NCBI GenBank assembly: GCA_024648745.1
Contig: JAHCVB010000002.1
Location: 262,885 to 326,884 of the forward strand
Length of the DNA: 64,000 bases
Source of the DNA: Sodalis sp. Psp
GTDB taxonomy: Bacteria; Pseudomonadota; Gammaproteobacteria; Enterobacterales; Enterobacteriaceae
Reading direction: 5' to 3'
In this document: positions 46,920 to 58,562 of the stretch, one piece after another
Layout: each line of letters begins with the position of its first letter
Position numbering within the stretch: position 1 is the stretch's first letter
Made by a program: the position numbers and the translations under genes
The notes under the pieces: generated by a model
Databases searched by the model: none
Seen by the model: only the letters and a program-made list of their open reading frames with translations
What the model was told of the DNA's origin: nothing

Positions 46920-48497
46920 ATCAATTAGGCTAAAAGCAGCGCGAACGTCACGCAAATCAGGGTCAATTTATTTCTTTCCAGTAAGCAATTAACTTTGCGG
47001 GTCAGCAGCCGCAAGAATAGGCAACTCTCTAGTGGAGAGCATGAAAATAATCCAGTGAATGTGCTTCATGCTAGCTGAAATTGTCACAATTCATTATGAT
47101 AAAATTGGTGATGTACTAAATGTTGGTTTTTACCAGCGCCGACAAAAATCGAAGAAGCACTCAACTCCAGCTCTCCGGTCAGTCAGATGTCCCAGAACAT
47201 AGTAGTAAATCGGAAACTCTGCTTATCGTATCACATATAAGCATGTTTCATGTAATCCTTGACAGCAAGCTGTACCCTAGCGTTAGTATGCCAAGAAAGT
47301 TGCCGCTAAGTATTCAGGCTACCGAACTCTCTGTAGCCACCAGAGTTTAGTATTAGATCAAGAGTAGTGCGAACGCCATACTGCTCATATTTAAAGATAA
47401 ACACCAGCTCGGCACAGTAGTTCCACCAAACCGTAGTCCTAATTTTCAAAGCTATGTAGGAGGCTGTAGTAGACTACTAAAATTCTCAGCTAATCAATGA
47501 ATCTCGTCTTGCCGGGTGCTGCTCATCATATTGAGAAGAAGGTCTATTCAACAGATGATCGAAAATGTTTCGTGTTTTGCCCTCCTTAGGTATAACAGTA
47601 TGCGTGTTGAGACGTATATTTTGGAGTCTCGCTAGAAATAACACTGCTATATTTTATTTTCCTGTAGGATGTTACAAATCATTAGTAATCATATAAAAAC
47701 AAACACCATCACAGTGACTAGCGTAATCAAAAAACTAACATTTCACCTCATTGAAACTTTACCTAAATAACATTTAGGAAAGAATATTATGCCCAAGGGT
47801 AACATGGTCTAGATCGAACTAGAACAAATACACCATCCATATAATAGTTTTTCTATCTAGCTACCAGTAATTTCAGTTGAAAGTAAATCATAAACCTCGC
47901 GCGCATCATTAGGTGATGAATAATTTCGAAGTCAGCACAAACAAGCTTGCCGAAAGTAATCACAATGCACCGTCTGGCTATGCCTGAGAAATGGAGAGGC
48001 AGGAGAGCCTAAACAAGACTAGTGACATTAGAATTGCTAATAGCAGTTGGAGAGTACTGATTTACCGATGTCGCGAAATTATGCTGATAGTCCTGGTCCT
48101 GTCACTATAATACACTAGTAAACTGACTTAACTGATATATTGCACATGGTTATAATCGGACAGTGCTTTCATTATCATGAAATTAAAAATATTATCTAGC
48201 ACTATTCCTACCAGAATCAGGAGATTATTTCCACACTTTATTCTCTACATGCTGGCAAATATTTACATCATTAAAAGTCGTAAATTTGTCGATACAATAC
48301 TCACTCTCCCGTATTTATTACGGAAGCCTCGAGTGTATTCGATACCTGGGCTTGTGTTTTCTTAAAAAGTTGTGCGAGTAATAGCTATACGCTTGAGGAA
48401 CAAAAGCTACTCAATTTAGGATACGTCCTCAACTCTATACATGTGTGGCATTTTATAACTAAGCTCTCGTTAAGACACCCAAGGGATAACACAAACA
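46920..48497. other. Eroded region between folE and mepS
   Basis: About 1.6 kb. E. coli has yeiG/yeiB and many further genes between these two. I see no legible fragment. The short open frames here have no recognisable family and look accidental. Confidence 0.55.
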
Positions 48498-49095
48498 ATG
48501 GTCAAGTCTCAGCTTACTATAAGACGTATTCTGCAATTCACCTTTGCAGTTGCGATGGCAGTCGTGCTATCTGCCTGTAGTATTTCTTACAATCAGAAAC
48601 AAGCTGCTGGCATGCGTGTAGTACATAATTCGAGCCATTTTTTACTACAAGCCTCTCAGGATGAATTTGAAAAAATAATCCCTGTAGATATTAGATTTAA
48701 GATTACGGATCAATATGCTGATTAGAAAGGCGTATGTTACCGCCTAGGCGAAAATTCAAAGCGCGGCATCGGATTGTTCCGCGTTTGTACAGATCACCTT
48801 CCGAGAACAATTTGGGCTTGACCTACCGTGCTCCACACTCAATCAACGCAAAATAGGCTTTAAAATTAAACATGCCAAGCTGCTCCCAGGCGACTTAGTG
48901 TTGTTCGATGCCGGCACAGAACACCACGTGGGAATTTATCTAGGCAATGATCAATTTGTTCATGCCTCCAGCAGCAATGGTGTGATAATTTCCAGTCTGA
49001 ATGAAAACTACTGGAAAGCTCGTTATTATGAAGCTAGGGGGTTCTCCCCAATGGGCTTTTTTAATGAGCATCTGAGAATGCCAAACAAGGGATAA
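48498..49095 (+). pseudogene. mepS: mepS (spr) with one nonsense and one frameshift mutation
   Basis: The first 75 codons (MVKSQ..., lipobox LSAC, LQASQDEFEK) run to a TAG at 48,723 that replaces the Trp of QYADWKG. Past it [15 protein letters not shown] leads to an extra G at about 48,771. In the shifted frame the catalytic core follows intact: [55 protein letters not shown]. All three NlpC/P60 catalytic positions (Cys, His, His) are still present in the DNA. With only two lesions this is the youngest pseudogene in the window. MepS is a DD-endopeptidase for wall growth. Confidence 0.95.
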
Positions 49096-50996
49096 AAGCA
49101 GTTGCCGAGCAGAATCTATCTCTACGCATACAACTGCTGCTTGATAATTAATAAACACATAAATTAATTAAACTTCAACTCATATTTGAATATGAATTTA
49201 TATTTCTCTGCTGGCTATAATAGCTGCACTATAGTTATATTAATTATAGCGTTATGGCGTCTCGATTTGTTATTACACGTGTATTGATACTCCAACCCGA
49301 GTTAGTTGATCTGCGATACACTAACCTCATCCCTAGGTTGTTCGGTGAAGACTTAAATTCTGACGTTGCTAAAAATTTTCAAAAAATGCTGTATAGCTTA
49401 TGGTTTTCAACACGTTGAGCTAACCAGGTCATAGTGCTAAGAACTACAGAAGAAGGCATAAGTGAGCTGTTTATGCACTGCAGGCAGTTTATACCAGAAA
49501 GAACTAATGGTGGAGAAACGCTGATAGGTGCCATTACGAGTGGTCTCAGAAAAGACAATATTTGTAGTAGCAGTGTCAAGGGCTGACACAACTCCGATTA
49601 TATATAAGCACATTATTACTGATAAGAGAATCACTGACTTTGACACCTGTATACTCCTTTCAGCTAGCAATAATAATGCGACAATTTGTATTCCACTAAT
49701 TATGAATTACTTTCTTGCTCTCTAGAAGAGTCAGCATATGATAATTATATTATATAAATATAATATTAATATAATATCATTAACAAAAAGCGTCACATGT
49801 CTGAATTTATTGACATTAAATAATATAACATAAATTTATATCTTCAACTAAGATGTAACTTTTAATTACATGATCCAACTTCTTACGCATTCAAATGACA
49901 TGTTAGATAAAAATCTAAGACATGTCGGGTAAAAGCGCTACTAAGAGAACGTGCCGCAGAAATAAAGAATTAAAGAACGAGGCGGGATTAATAAATTAAT
50001 TAAAGAAGCATAGTGATCTTTTCTGGCATGCCAGGCAGATAGATGTCGCTGACATGCTGGATGTATTTTCCTGTGCCTTAATTAAGGTTATAGTATCAGG
50101 AAGCTCTAACGCAACATGGCACTGATTATATTTACTGTCCGGCGCGAGTTAGCCAGACGAACATGTATATTTAGCAATTACGGCTCCTTCCAGATCCTGA
50201 TGATAATCAGGGACATGTTTTCCATCTTCTTTACTGGAAGGGCCAGTGAGCTTACTTGTAACCAAATCTACACGCATTGAGAGAATAGTGCATCACCTGT
50301 AGACAGAGTGGTCTATACTCCCGCTACGCCAAAACGTGCGTTGAACAGTGAGTTGCCCGCAGACACCGTGACCAGTCCAGATTATTAGGATCATTTTTTG
50401 GCACTTAGAATACTAGAATCTGCCAGGTGGTAGGCGTTTATTTACTGCAGCAGACTTCGTTGGTACATTAAGCTCTAAATAACACTCACCTAGAGAGGCC
50501 GAAACATACTTGCCATTCCTAACTCAGCAACCTGTCCTTTCCAGACACAGGACACTAGGTAGATCAGTAGTTTTCTGCTTGTGGTAACCTTTGTACACAT
50601 CGATGCTTTCATCCAGAAGAGAACAAAATCGATAGCTCGACAAAGCAGAGTACTGATGATTCACGTACAGCCGCTGGACGGGTACCAGAATCGCTGTGGT
50701 TAAAGTTTGGTTCTTGACCAGATCCATGACCTATGCCCCAATGACATAGACCTTTAATAATCGTCGGCACTAGGCAAATCAAGTGCTGTGGGCGCCGTCG
50801 GCTATAATCGTTACCTTATCGCATGGATTATTTAACAGATTACAGATCATAGTTCCCGCAACTCCAGATTAGAGGTCATTTTCTAGGTTAGAGTCACTAT
50901 CAGACTATGTTTGCTCCAGGTCGACAATTCTGGTAAAATTACTTATTTTATTATTAAGCGCAAGTGCGTTTATCTTTCCTGTTTGGAGGAAACTAT
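49096..50996. other. Eroded region between mepS and rplY
   Basis: About 1.9 kb where E. coli has yejABEF, bcr, rsuA and radD (yejH). No fragment aligned with confidence. The GGAGGA before rplY is the only clear signal. Confidence 0.55.
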
Positions 50997-51281
50997 ATGT
51001 TAACTATTAATGCTACAATTCGCAAAAATCAAGGCAAAGGGGCGAGCCGCCGCTTGCGTCTTACGAATAGACTCCCAGCCATCGTATATGGCGGTGCTAA
51101 AGCCCCGATTGCGATCGAGTTAGAGCATGATACCATTCTGAATACCCAACTTAAGGAAGGCTTTTACAGCGACGTTCTGACGCTGGTAATTGAAGACAAA
51201 AAAACTGCAGTGAAGGTACAGGCAGTGCAGCGTCATCCGTTTAAACCGAAACTAGCTCATCTCGACTTTATTCGTACCTAA
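50997..51281 (+). CDS. rplY: 50S ribosomal protein L25
   Basis: L25 binds 5S rRNA. From ATG 50997 it has 94 residues, the E. coli length: [11 protein letters not shown] and [16 protein letters not shown] are hallmarks. GGAGGA 6 nt before this ATG is one of the best ribosome binding sites in the window; the 11-codon upstream extension of the frame is unsupported. Confidence 0.97.
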   Translation: MLTINATIRKNQGKGASRRLRLTNRLPAIVYGGAKAPIAIELEHDTILNTQLKEGFYSDVLTLVIEDKKTAVKVQAVQRHPFKPKLAHLDFIRT

Positions 51282-51295
51282 GTATTTGAAACTGG

Positions 51296-51324
51296 AAAAA
51301 ACGCATTTCAGCGGCGTTTTAATT
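51296..51324 (+). terminator. Probable rho-independent terminator of rplY
   Basis: A 7-bp stem aaaacgc / gcgtttt with a 9-nt loop, starting 15 bp after the rplY stop and followed by AATTC. The T run is short (four), so strength is uncertain, but position and the A-before/T-after pattern are typical. Confidence 0.6.
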
Positions 51325-52735
51325 CATAGTGTTAGATATAGGTAATGCAACTTCAGTGTTCCTGACAATTTTTCTTTAGTCCCTTACAATATTTAAAGGA
51401 AGTAGCACTTGAGGTTTTCAGTTTCAGATACGGTGAAATTTCCTGTGATAGGCCTTTTATGATTGATACAATTGCCAATGTTAGATAAATGTGGGCTTGG
51501 CGGGATACATAGAATGCAGTGTTACAATTTATGCCAAATGCACCCATAGTTCTTAGCAGTAATATATCGTTTTGTCTGCGATTTTATAAAGTTGCTAACT
51601 GTGACAGCCACTTCAGTAAGCTTAATAGCTGCTTCTTTTTGCTCCTTCTTTCCTATTCTTTTTCTCTCAGTTGACGTAGGGCAATCTAGTTAACGTACAG
51701 ACTCATGTCTATTCTCTGATCAAAGGCATATTCAAATACTAAAACCCCTTTGTTGCCTCCGTCAGTACCAGAGTTACTAAGGTTGTCGTAGTAAGAAACG
51801 ATAAAAATTCGAAAAAGTGGAAATTGATACGATAAGATATTAGACTACAGTGGGTTACATAGGTGATTTTATGACACAAGCATTCCATTACAGTGACGAA
51901 TATACGTGCCTGGCCAGGCTTAGCTGATGGGTTGTATGTTTTCTTCCAAGTTTGGTCATTTTAGACTTTTAATTTACTATTGCAGTGTATCACAGAGACT
52001 GCTGCGTTTTTCCACATTATTGCCATCTCTTTCAGGCTTATGAGTGGTGTTTAGTTCAGCGGTGCAATTCGAAAACAAGCGACATAAAGCCACAAAATAA
52101 TGGTAATATGACATAATAGCTACACTATTGCCTTGCCCTAGTTCTCTTAAGTTTTCTTATTTTTAAGAGATAATACTTACAACAGTACTAAACCTAACGA
52201 ATATGTTGAACTTTAACTGCAACTATCAGTAAAGGTCCTAGTGTCTGAATGCTACGATTGAGAACATGCTGGAGACGTTGTGTGAATATGGTGAGATCAT
52301 ACCATGGTAGAGATCACCGCTGTTATAGATGTAATAACCAAATCGCTCGGTGAGAAAATGGTATCTGCTTTAACCGCGCCCAATTGTAATCATCCTTGGT
52401 CATGCACTAGCGGATTTACCAGAATAAATAGTTAATAAATCAACAAAACACAAACGATGTGACTATAGCGTTGATGAACAACTAAGCAGTCGCGTTAGCA
52501 ATTTCTACCAAAGAGAAAAGCTGTTTGCCCTGCCTGCCGTACTAAGTGTTAAGCGTAGAATAAATATATGTTAACTATCACCACCCAGTTAGAAATGATT
52601 CCACTGAAAACAACGGTAGCTATTGTACTTGGATTGCCCAAGGAAAGAAATGTACCCACTAAAACTTCAGTTGACTCTGTTTAATTAACTATTGCACGTA
52701 TAGCAGGAATGGGTAATATATAGCTCTTACGAGTC
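51325..52735. other. Eroded region between rplY and tRNA-Pro
   Basis: About 1.4 kb corresponding to yejK, yejL and yejM in E. coli. I looked for these and found only weak resemblances that I do not trust. Confidence 0.5.
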
Positions 52736-52812
52736 CGGCATGTAGCGCAGTCTGGTAGCGCACCGTCATGGGGTGTCGGTGGTCGGAGGTTCGAATCCTC
52801 TCATGCCGACCA
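52736..52812 (+). tRNA. proL: tRNA-Pro (GGG)
   Basis: A 77-nt cloverleaf with encoded CCA and anticodon GGG in the loop ATGGGGT, close to E. coli proL, which lies in the same yejM-narP area. Stems are intact and identification is clear. Confidence 0.96.
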
Positions 52813-55155
52813 AATAACCCCGAATAACTAGTCTATTAAGGGTATTTTTCGTTTGTGGTTATAGCAGGGAAAAGGGTAAGCGAACGTTTTTTAATAATGG
52901 TATTGCATCCACCATTTTTATTAGACTGATTTAAGGTAGCTTAGGAACTTGAGAGTAAGTGTTAGTTACACATGACATTTATCATTAATGTAACTAGTTG
53001 CAGCTGATTTACTTAGGCTTTTTATCGATAGTTCCGATCGGTTTTCGTTTTCTTGACAACGGCACGGGTGAGTTTCGTATCGATTAATCTGTTATTTTAA
53101 CACACCACTCCACATCTATCCTAGTGTGATTTCTGGTTGTCTTCATACTGTAATTTATTACAGTAAATCGTCCATATATGCTTACCATATCATGAGGCGC
53201 TCATTATTTTATCGCTTGGATTGACACTTTAATGGTCGTATAGCTTTATTTTAATACAATATTATGCTTTCAGCATGTTAGAGAATTCATTACAAGAGTA
53301 CATAAAAACTGTATTATTATGATGATGCCGAATGCGTAGGGGTTACCCTTCTTAAAAGGAAATTATCCATTCTAAAATGGACTACAACGAAAAAACTTAA
53401 ACATATTGTACCGACTCAACCGGTAAGGTAAATATTTTTATAAATAGAGAATGAGATGTTATTTTTTATTTTATGTGGCTATAGTGATAAGATGTCACCA
53501 AAAGTGTTAGATATTTTTGATCGCATCGTGGGGGAATATTATTTAGGAAAAACATCCTAAACTAAACATTAACAGTTCAAAATATTACAAGAATATTGCT
53601 AAATCCCTTTTAGATAATTATGTCTCTACAAGATGTGTAATCCTTAGAAGGAGCAGAGACTACTTTGGCTCACTCTATATTGGGAGCAATAATTGCTCAC
53701 TTTATGGCTCTTGGTCAAGCATTGTTTTTCATTTTATAAGATAGTATTGTACTAGAACTGGTTAGTCTTAAATTAGAAATTCTAAGTGTTATATAAGGTT
53801 ATATCAATAAGAGTAATTAGTTTCTTATGGATTTCGCAATTATTGTTAGTGAACTTTTAGTAAATGGAGTTACTATAATAGCTGCTAAGTTTTTTAATTG
53901 ATAATATAGTAGTTACTGTTAAAAAGTTCAAGATAGTAAGAATTATTTTCTGAAATTTTATTAAAAATAAAATATTTTAATATATTGGCACTAGAAAGCA
54001 ACATAGAAGCTATTTTGATAAACACCAAATTATCATTTATTTGACATTTTATTAGTAGATAGCTTTTACTTATAAAAAGCAACTTAGAGAGGCGTACAGA
54101 CTTTTTATTGCTCTTGGTGTCTTTTTTTTCATAAATTATTTTAGGTGTCATGATTGATAACTACTATATTATTACTTAACAAGAATTACTTGATTTCACA
54201 AGAAGACTTAGTCTCTTATCTGGGACTGCATCCACTACTCATACAAAATTACCCTGGTTCTGTGGTGAGAAATATAATTTGTGATATCAATAGTTATGAT
54301 GTTTTTATAAATTATTTATTTTAAAAAATTTTAGTAATAGGTATCTCAAACAAATGACTGTAGATAGCTTTCTTACTTATAATTAGCTTGATACGAGCAA
54401 TTCTAGATGAAAGAAATCAGGAATATAAATTAAGATATTAATGCTTACATAAAAAATTATAAAGTTTGTTCTATGGTCAAAAAATATGCAGCTTTCCAGA
54501 AATTTCTTCGTATTTAAATGAAGGATACTTACGCGTTTGTCCTACTTACACTGTCAGACAGCAGATTTAACCGTACATGGAACACCAACCGGTGTGCCGG
54601 GCGAGTAATATAGTTTTACATTGTGACTATTGCCCCTTCATATCTGTTTGGGCATGAGCGGGTCATAGTGCCATAACTTAGGAAGCAAGCAGTGAAATAG
54701 TACGCATGGAGTTATTCGATAGTTCTTTATAGGTCTCAGATATAGCTGCTTCAGAGACAGTCGACAAATAGAACATTTTTATAACTCACTACTGTGTCTG
54801 GTTCATAACTCTTATTGATAACGGCACATGTGAGAGTCATGTAGAGTGTCTAAAGACTAAACCTGTTCTAGCAACCAAGAAAAATCTGATTTATGGGATT
54901 ATTTTTAGTCTCTGATGTCATACCTATGGTAACGGCGATTGTGAGTATAATGTATTTTATTTATCTCTCTTTAGGCATTAAACTGTTACTGACAGTCTGT
55001 AATTTTAGTGTCACAAAGTTTTTGATGAATTATCATATAAATTTATATCATTAATAAAATTATTTAAATAAAAATTTAATTTTAATATCCCCAGCATACT
55101 GTTTTTTATTAAAAATTTATTAAGTTAATTATTTTATATAATAGGAATGTATTAT
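52813..55155. other. Very AT-rich gene-free island between tRNA-Pro and amiD
   Basis: About 2.3 kb, clearly more AT-rich than the rest from about 53,100 to 55,140. It starts just 3' of a tRNA gene, a common attachment site for foreign DNA, and ends at the first gene of a rearranged block. The only coding-like phrase is LAHSILGAIIAHFMAL at about 53,660-53,720, vaguely like repeats in filamentous haemagglutinin/CdiA proteins; I do not claim it. The open frame at 53,894-54,151 (minus) is low-complexity and probably chance. Confidence 0.5.
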
Positions 55156-56019
55156 ATGAGAAATATCATAAAAATGATAATATTATATACATTATGGCTG
55201 ACAGGGTGCGCTGAGCAGCAATTCTCGACTAAACAGAAGCAGAATTTGGTAGAGCGCGGGGATTATGTGGTCGATGTTTCCCATCCCTCGCAGGCGCAGC
55301 ATGAACGTATCCGATTTCTTATATTCCATTATACCGCTGTCGATAATAAAGAATCTCTGCGCTTACTTACTCAAGATAAGGTGAGTGCCCATTATCTTAT
55401 TCCTTCTTATCCAGCGCAGCGGATACGCAACAAGCTAGTAGTATTGCAACTCGTACCAGAAAACAAATGTGCCTGGCATGCAGGGGTTAGTAGCTGGGCG
55501 GGTCGCAATAACATCAACGACACATCAATCGGCATTGAAATCGTCAATGATGGATTTCATAAGAACATGTTAGGGAAAAGGTGGATCCCGTATCATAAGG
55601 AACAGAAAGTACTAGCAATCCGTTTAGCTCGGGATATTATCAGTCAGTATCAAATTAAGCCTCAGAACGTGTTGGGACACAGCGACATCGCGCCACTAAG
55701 GAAAACCGATCCGGGTCCGCTTTTCCCATGGCGTGAACTGGCACAGCAGGGAATAGGAGCCTGGCCGGACACATCAACGGTGGAAAAATATTCTCATGGC
55801 GTGCACCGCTGGTCCTCTGGAAATGTCGCGGTTATTCAGAAGGCTCTGGCCACTTATGGCTACGCCCTGCCACAGACGGGCGTGGCAGATGAAGAGACGC
55901 GCCGTGTCATTAGCGCTTTCCAGATGCACTTCCGACCGACTAATTTCACTGGCGTGGCAGATAAAGAAACTGAAGCAATTGCGCAGGCGCTGGTAGAAAA
56001 ATACTGCAACAAATCCTAA
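55156..56019 (+). CDS. amiD: N-acetylmuramoyl-L-alanine amidase AmiD
   Basis: AmiD is an outer-membrane lipoprotein zinc amidase that cleaves peptide stems from murein and anhydro-muropeptides. From ATG 55156 it has 287 residues (E. coli 276). A signal peptide ends in lipobox LTGC, and the amidase_2 domain carries zinc ligands in FHYTAVD and GHSDIAPLRKTDPG. A C-terminal peptidoglycan-binding repeat (QTGVADEETRRVISAFQMHFRP) follows. AGGA 9 nt upstream favours 55156 over the ATG at 55147. The gene is out of its E. coli context. Confidence 0.95.
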   Translation: MRNIIKMIILYTLWLTGCAEQQFSTKQKQNLVERGDYVVDVSHPSQAQHERIRFLIFHYTAVDNKESLRLLTQDKVSAHYLIPSYPAQRIRNKLVVLQLVPENKCAWHAGVSSWAGRNNINDTSIGIEIVNDGFHKNMLGKRWIPYHKEQKVLAIRLARDIISQYQIKPQNVLGHSDIAPLRKTDPGPLFPWRELAQQGIGAWPDTSTVEKYSHGVHRWSSGNVAVIQKALATYGYALPQTGVADEETRRVISAFQMHFRPTNFTGVADKETEAIAQALVEKYCNKS

Positions 56020-56107
56020 CCATGGCGATAGCAACACGTTATTGCTTTGCATTTAAGTAATTTTTCACATTTGTTCAAATGCCAAATGTACAATTTAATA
56101 AAATTAG

Positions 56108-56132
56108 GCCGCCCCTCATAGAGGCGGGGCGG
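56108..56132 (-). terminator. GC-rich hairpin, possible terminator at the end of the lgt transcript
   Basis: A very GC-rich inverted repeat (ccgcccc / ggggcgg, with further pairs inside). On the minus strand it is followed by CCTAATTTTATT. It could end transcription coming from lgt through the mrdA fragment, or coming from amiD on the other strand. Assignment is uncertain. Confidence 0.45.
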
Positions 56133-56144
56133 TACTTCTTGTAC

Positions 56145-56368
56145 TCCAATTCCAACTGGAATGGTTGTCACCCTCTGGTACCAGGTTTTTTAAAGCGCCG
56201 CACTTTCCAGTTGCAGGTTGGCATGATGCCGGCATGTTCCTCGAAAAGATCGATTCCGGTGTATTGTCCGTAGCCGAATTTGGTCATCCATTCGGACAGC
56301 CGATCGATTCCCATATCATATGCTACTTGATAAAAGAAAATATCCGCTGACTCTTCCAGTAATACCTT
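56145..56368 (-). pseudogene. Inverted duplicate fragment of mrdA (PBP2)
   Basis: The minus strand matches 24,974-25,193 of mrdA over about 220 bp with roughly 95% identity by eye, including the active-site segment SADTFFYQ (here SADIFFYQ). Small indels (three extra bases near one end, a missing C and extra bases near the other) break the frame. The copy begins at the very stop codon of lgt, where enterics have thyA. It has no start and cannot make a useful protein. It documents a recent long-range duplication. Confidence 0.94.
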
Positions 56369-57242
56369 AGGACATTTTTTTGGGAGACAGGCTATGGTGG
56401 TATGCCCATATCATTATAATAATTCCAGCCAGAATCATTGGCAGTGATAAAATTTGTCCCATGCTAATGACGTCACTGAACAACCCCAGTTGAACATCCG
56501 GTTGGCGAAAAAACTCCACCAAGATACGAAACACGCCATAGCAAATCATGAACAAACCGGAGACGCTACCCATTGGTCGTGTCTTACGGATAAATAGGTT
56601 GAGAATAGTAAACAGTACCACGCCTTCGAGCAGCATTTCATATAATTGAGAAGGGTGACGTGGTAGCACTCCGTAGCGGTCGAACATCGACTGCCAATTC
56701 GGATGAGCTGACAGCAGCGCTAGGTCTTCATCTCTCAAGACAGGACACAACATCGCCCAGGGCGTATGGGTGGTCACCCGTCCCCACAATTCACCGTTGA
56801 TAAAATTGCCTAAACGGCCAGCACCCAAGCCGAATGGCACCACCGGCGCGACAAAGTCACCTACTTGAAAGAAGTGGTGTTTAGTACGGTGAGCAAACCA
56901 GAAGATCACTACAATGACGCCCATCAAACCACCATGAAACGACATGCCGCCGTCCCAGACTTGAAATAGATAAAGTGGATTGTTGAGAAACAGCGGTAGG
57001 TTATAAAAAAGCATATAGCCAATACGTCCGCCGAGAAACACTCCTAAAAATCCAGCGTAGAGCAGATTCTCAACTTCCTCTTTAGTCCAACCACTATCAG
57101 GACGATTGGCGCGCCGCACCGCCAGCCACATGGCAAAGATGAAGCCCACTAGATACATCAGACCGTACCAGCGCACGGAAACTGGACCAAGAGAAAAAAT
57201 TACCGGGTCAAACTGAGGAAAGACCAGGTAATAGATAGTCAT
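56367..57242 (-). CDS. lgt: Prolipoprotein diacylglyceryl transferase
   Basis: Lgt adds diacylglycerol to the lipobox Cys of prolipoproteins in the inner membrane. Its 291 residues equal E. coli. Multiple membrane helices are present, together with the Lgt signature [26 protein letters not shown] with its essential His, and HPSQLYE. The stop codon directly abuts the mrdA duplicate. It serves the lipoproteins encoded here (Lpp, SlyB, LptE, AmiD). Confidence 0.97.
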   Translation of the reverse strand: MTIYYLVFPQFDPVIFSLGPVSVRWYGLMYLVGFIFAMWLAVRRANRPDSGWTKEEVENLLYAGFLGVFLGGRIGYMLFYNLPLFLNNPLYLFQVWDGGMSFHGGLMGVIVVIFWFAHRTKHHFFQVGDFVAPVVPFGLGAGRLGNFINGELWGRVTTHTPWAMLCPVLRDEDLALLSAHPNWQSMFDRYGVLPRHPSQLYEMLLEGVVLFTILNLFIRKTRPMGSVSGLFMICYGVFRILVEFFRQPDVQLGLFSDVISMGQILSLPMILAGIIIMIWAYHHSLSPKKMS

Positions 57243-57756
57243 GCGTCACCAAATGTTGTCGTTTTTGTTATCCGGCTGCTGGAATCTACAGTAGCTACAT
57301 ATTCCATGTCAGGCATTTGACCTCACTTAGTATATTAATATACCATATCATAGTGTTTCAGTATCAAAGAAGAAGCATAAATCATCGTCCACAGGTTGCA
57401 ACCATTTGTCTGCTCAGCGCTTGCCTCTATCTAAATTTCGTGGCCAACAACGGCTCTAGCATACAACGTGTAAACCTTGAGTAATTTGAGAAGCTGAATC
57501 ACAGCTTTCCCTCCAAAATACAGTTCGAAAGCTGGAATGGGTTTAATCCTCCACTAAGTTAAGCAAGTCGTCACAGTAGACTAATAATCACTTGGTTGAA
57601 CGCTAGCGTAATCATAAGATTTACACGGTTTATTTAAACACTCGTCACTATGTAGGTAATGGCAGTAACAATCATTTTTGGCTAAATACAATACACCGAG
57701 CAATTATGACGTTTCAACGATTTTTCGTAAATGCGTAAGCATATAGCCTGCATGAC
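57243..57756. other. Intergenic region between lgt and rppH
   Basis: About 510 bp where the 2.2-kb ptsP lies in E. coli. No PtsP fragment recognised; most of that gene must have been deleted. Confidence 0.55.
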
Positions 57757-58284
57757 TTAGCCTCTTTTCCGTCTATACACCATCAAGGGACGATGTGCTG
57801 CAGTTTTCTGCGGTAGCATTATGACACCAGAAAATTCCTTCATTACTCGGCGGTAAACATCTCTCTTAAAGGAAACAACCTGACGAACCGGGTACCAAAA
57901 GCTGACCCAGCGCCAGCTGTCAAATTCAGGGATCCCCTTGCTCTGTATATTGATATACGCATCCGGACATATAATTTGTAGCAGAAACCATTTTTGCTTC
58001 TGCCCAATACATATTGGCTTTGTATCCCAGCGCACGAGCCGCTTGGGAAGTTTATAACGCAGCCAGTTATGTGTCGAAGCCAAGATACGCACGTCTTTGC
58101 AACTCAAACCGACCTCTTCGAACAGTTCTCGGTACATCGCCTGTTCTGAGGTCTCGCTAGAGTTGATGCCGCCTTGGGGAAACTGCCAGGAATGTCGCCC
58201 ATATCGTCTGGCCCACAGCACCTGTCCGTTGAGATTACAGATTACAATACCGACATTCGAACGGTAGCCATTATCATCGATCAC
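57757..58284 (-). CDS. rppH: RNA pyrophosphohydrolase RppH
   Basis: RppH removes pyrophosphate from mRNA 5' ends to trigger RNase E decay. The protein has 175 residues (E. coli 176). The Nudix box is complete: [23 protein letters not shown] has the G-x5-E-x7-RE-x2-EE-x-G pattern. The start is GTG at 58284 with GAGG 7 nt upstream, as in E. coli. It is divergent from the dead mutH, the E. coli arrangement. Confidence 0.97.
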   Translation of the reverse strand: MIDDNGYRSNVGIVICNLNGQVLWARRYGRHSWQFPQGGINSSETSEQAMYRELFEEVGLSCKDVRILASTHNWLRYKLPKRLVRWDTKPICIGQKQKWFLLQIICPDAYINIQSKGIPEFDSWRWVSFWYPVRQVVSFKRDVYRRVMKEFSGVIMLPQKTAAHRPLMVYRRKRG

Positions 58285-58562
58285 TGGACTACCTCAATTA
58301 CATAAAATGTAAGATATTCCAATTGTTTCATACTCGCTCTGTACGGTGAACTATTGCCCCACTAACGGTCGATGAATAGAATATTTATACCGCTCTTCAA
58401 GAGCGAATTTAATGTATTTATTGTTGTCAATAGCAAGGTATTATTACGGAGTACTGTATTTTTCCGGCGGCAGAATTGAAAAATATAAAATTGTGCTATC
58501 CAATCATAATAAAACCTTCACGTTCTGAAGGTGTTTAGCTTTACTCAGTCCAAGACTCTGTT
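58285..58562. other. Intergenic region between rppH and the mutH relic
   Basis: About 280 bp containing the promoters of the two divergent genes. A 7-bp inverted repeat (accttca / tgaaggt, 58,514-58,532) with a 5-nt loop lies shortly before the old mutH start. No other feature. Confidence 0.5.

Noticed and set aside
48498..49095. mepS as a working gene through stop-codon read-through
   Set aside because: A second, independent frameshift follows the TAG, so read-through alone would not restore the protein.
51325..52700. yejK/yejL/yejM remnants
   Set aside because: Only very short resemblances (such as LRQL) were seen, no better than chance.
53894..54151. 85-codon minus-strand open frame in the AT-rich island
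   Set aside because: Low-complexity Ile/Lys/Asn/Ser composition expected by chance in AT-rich DNA, with no family likeness.
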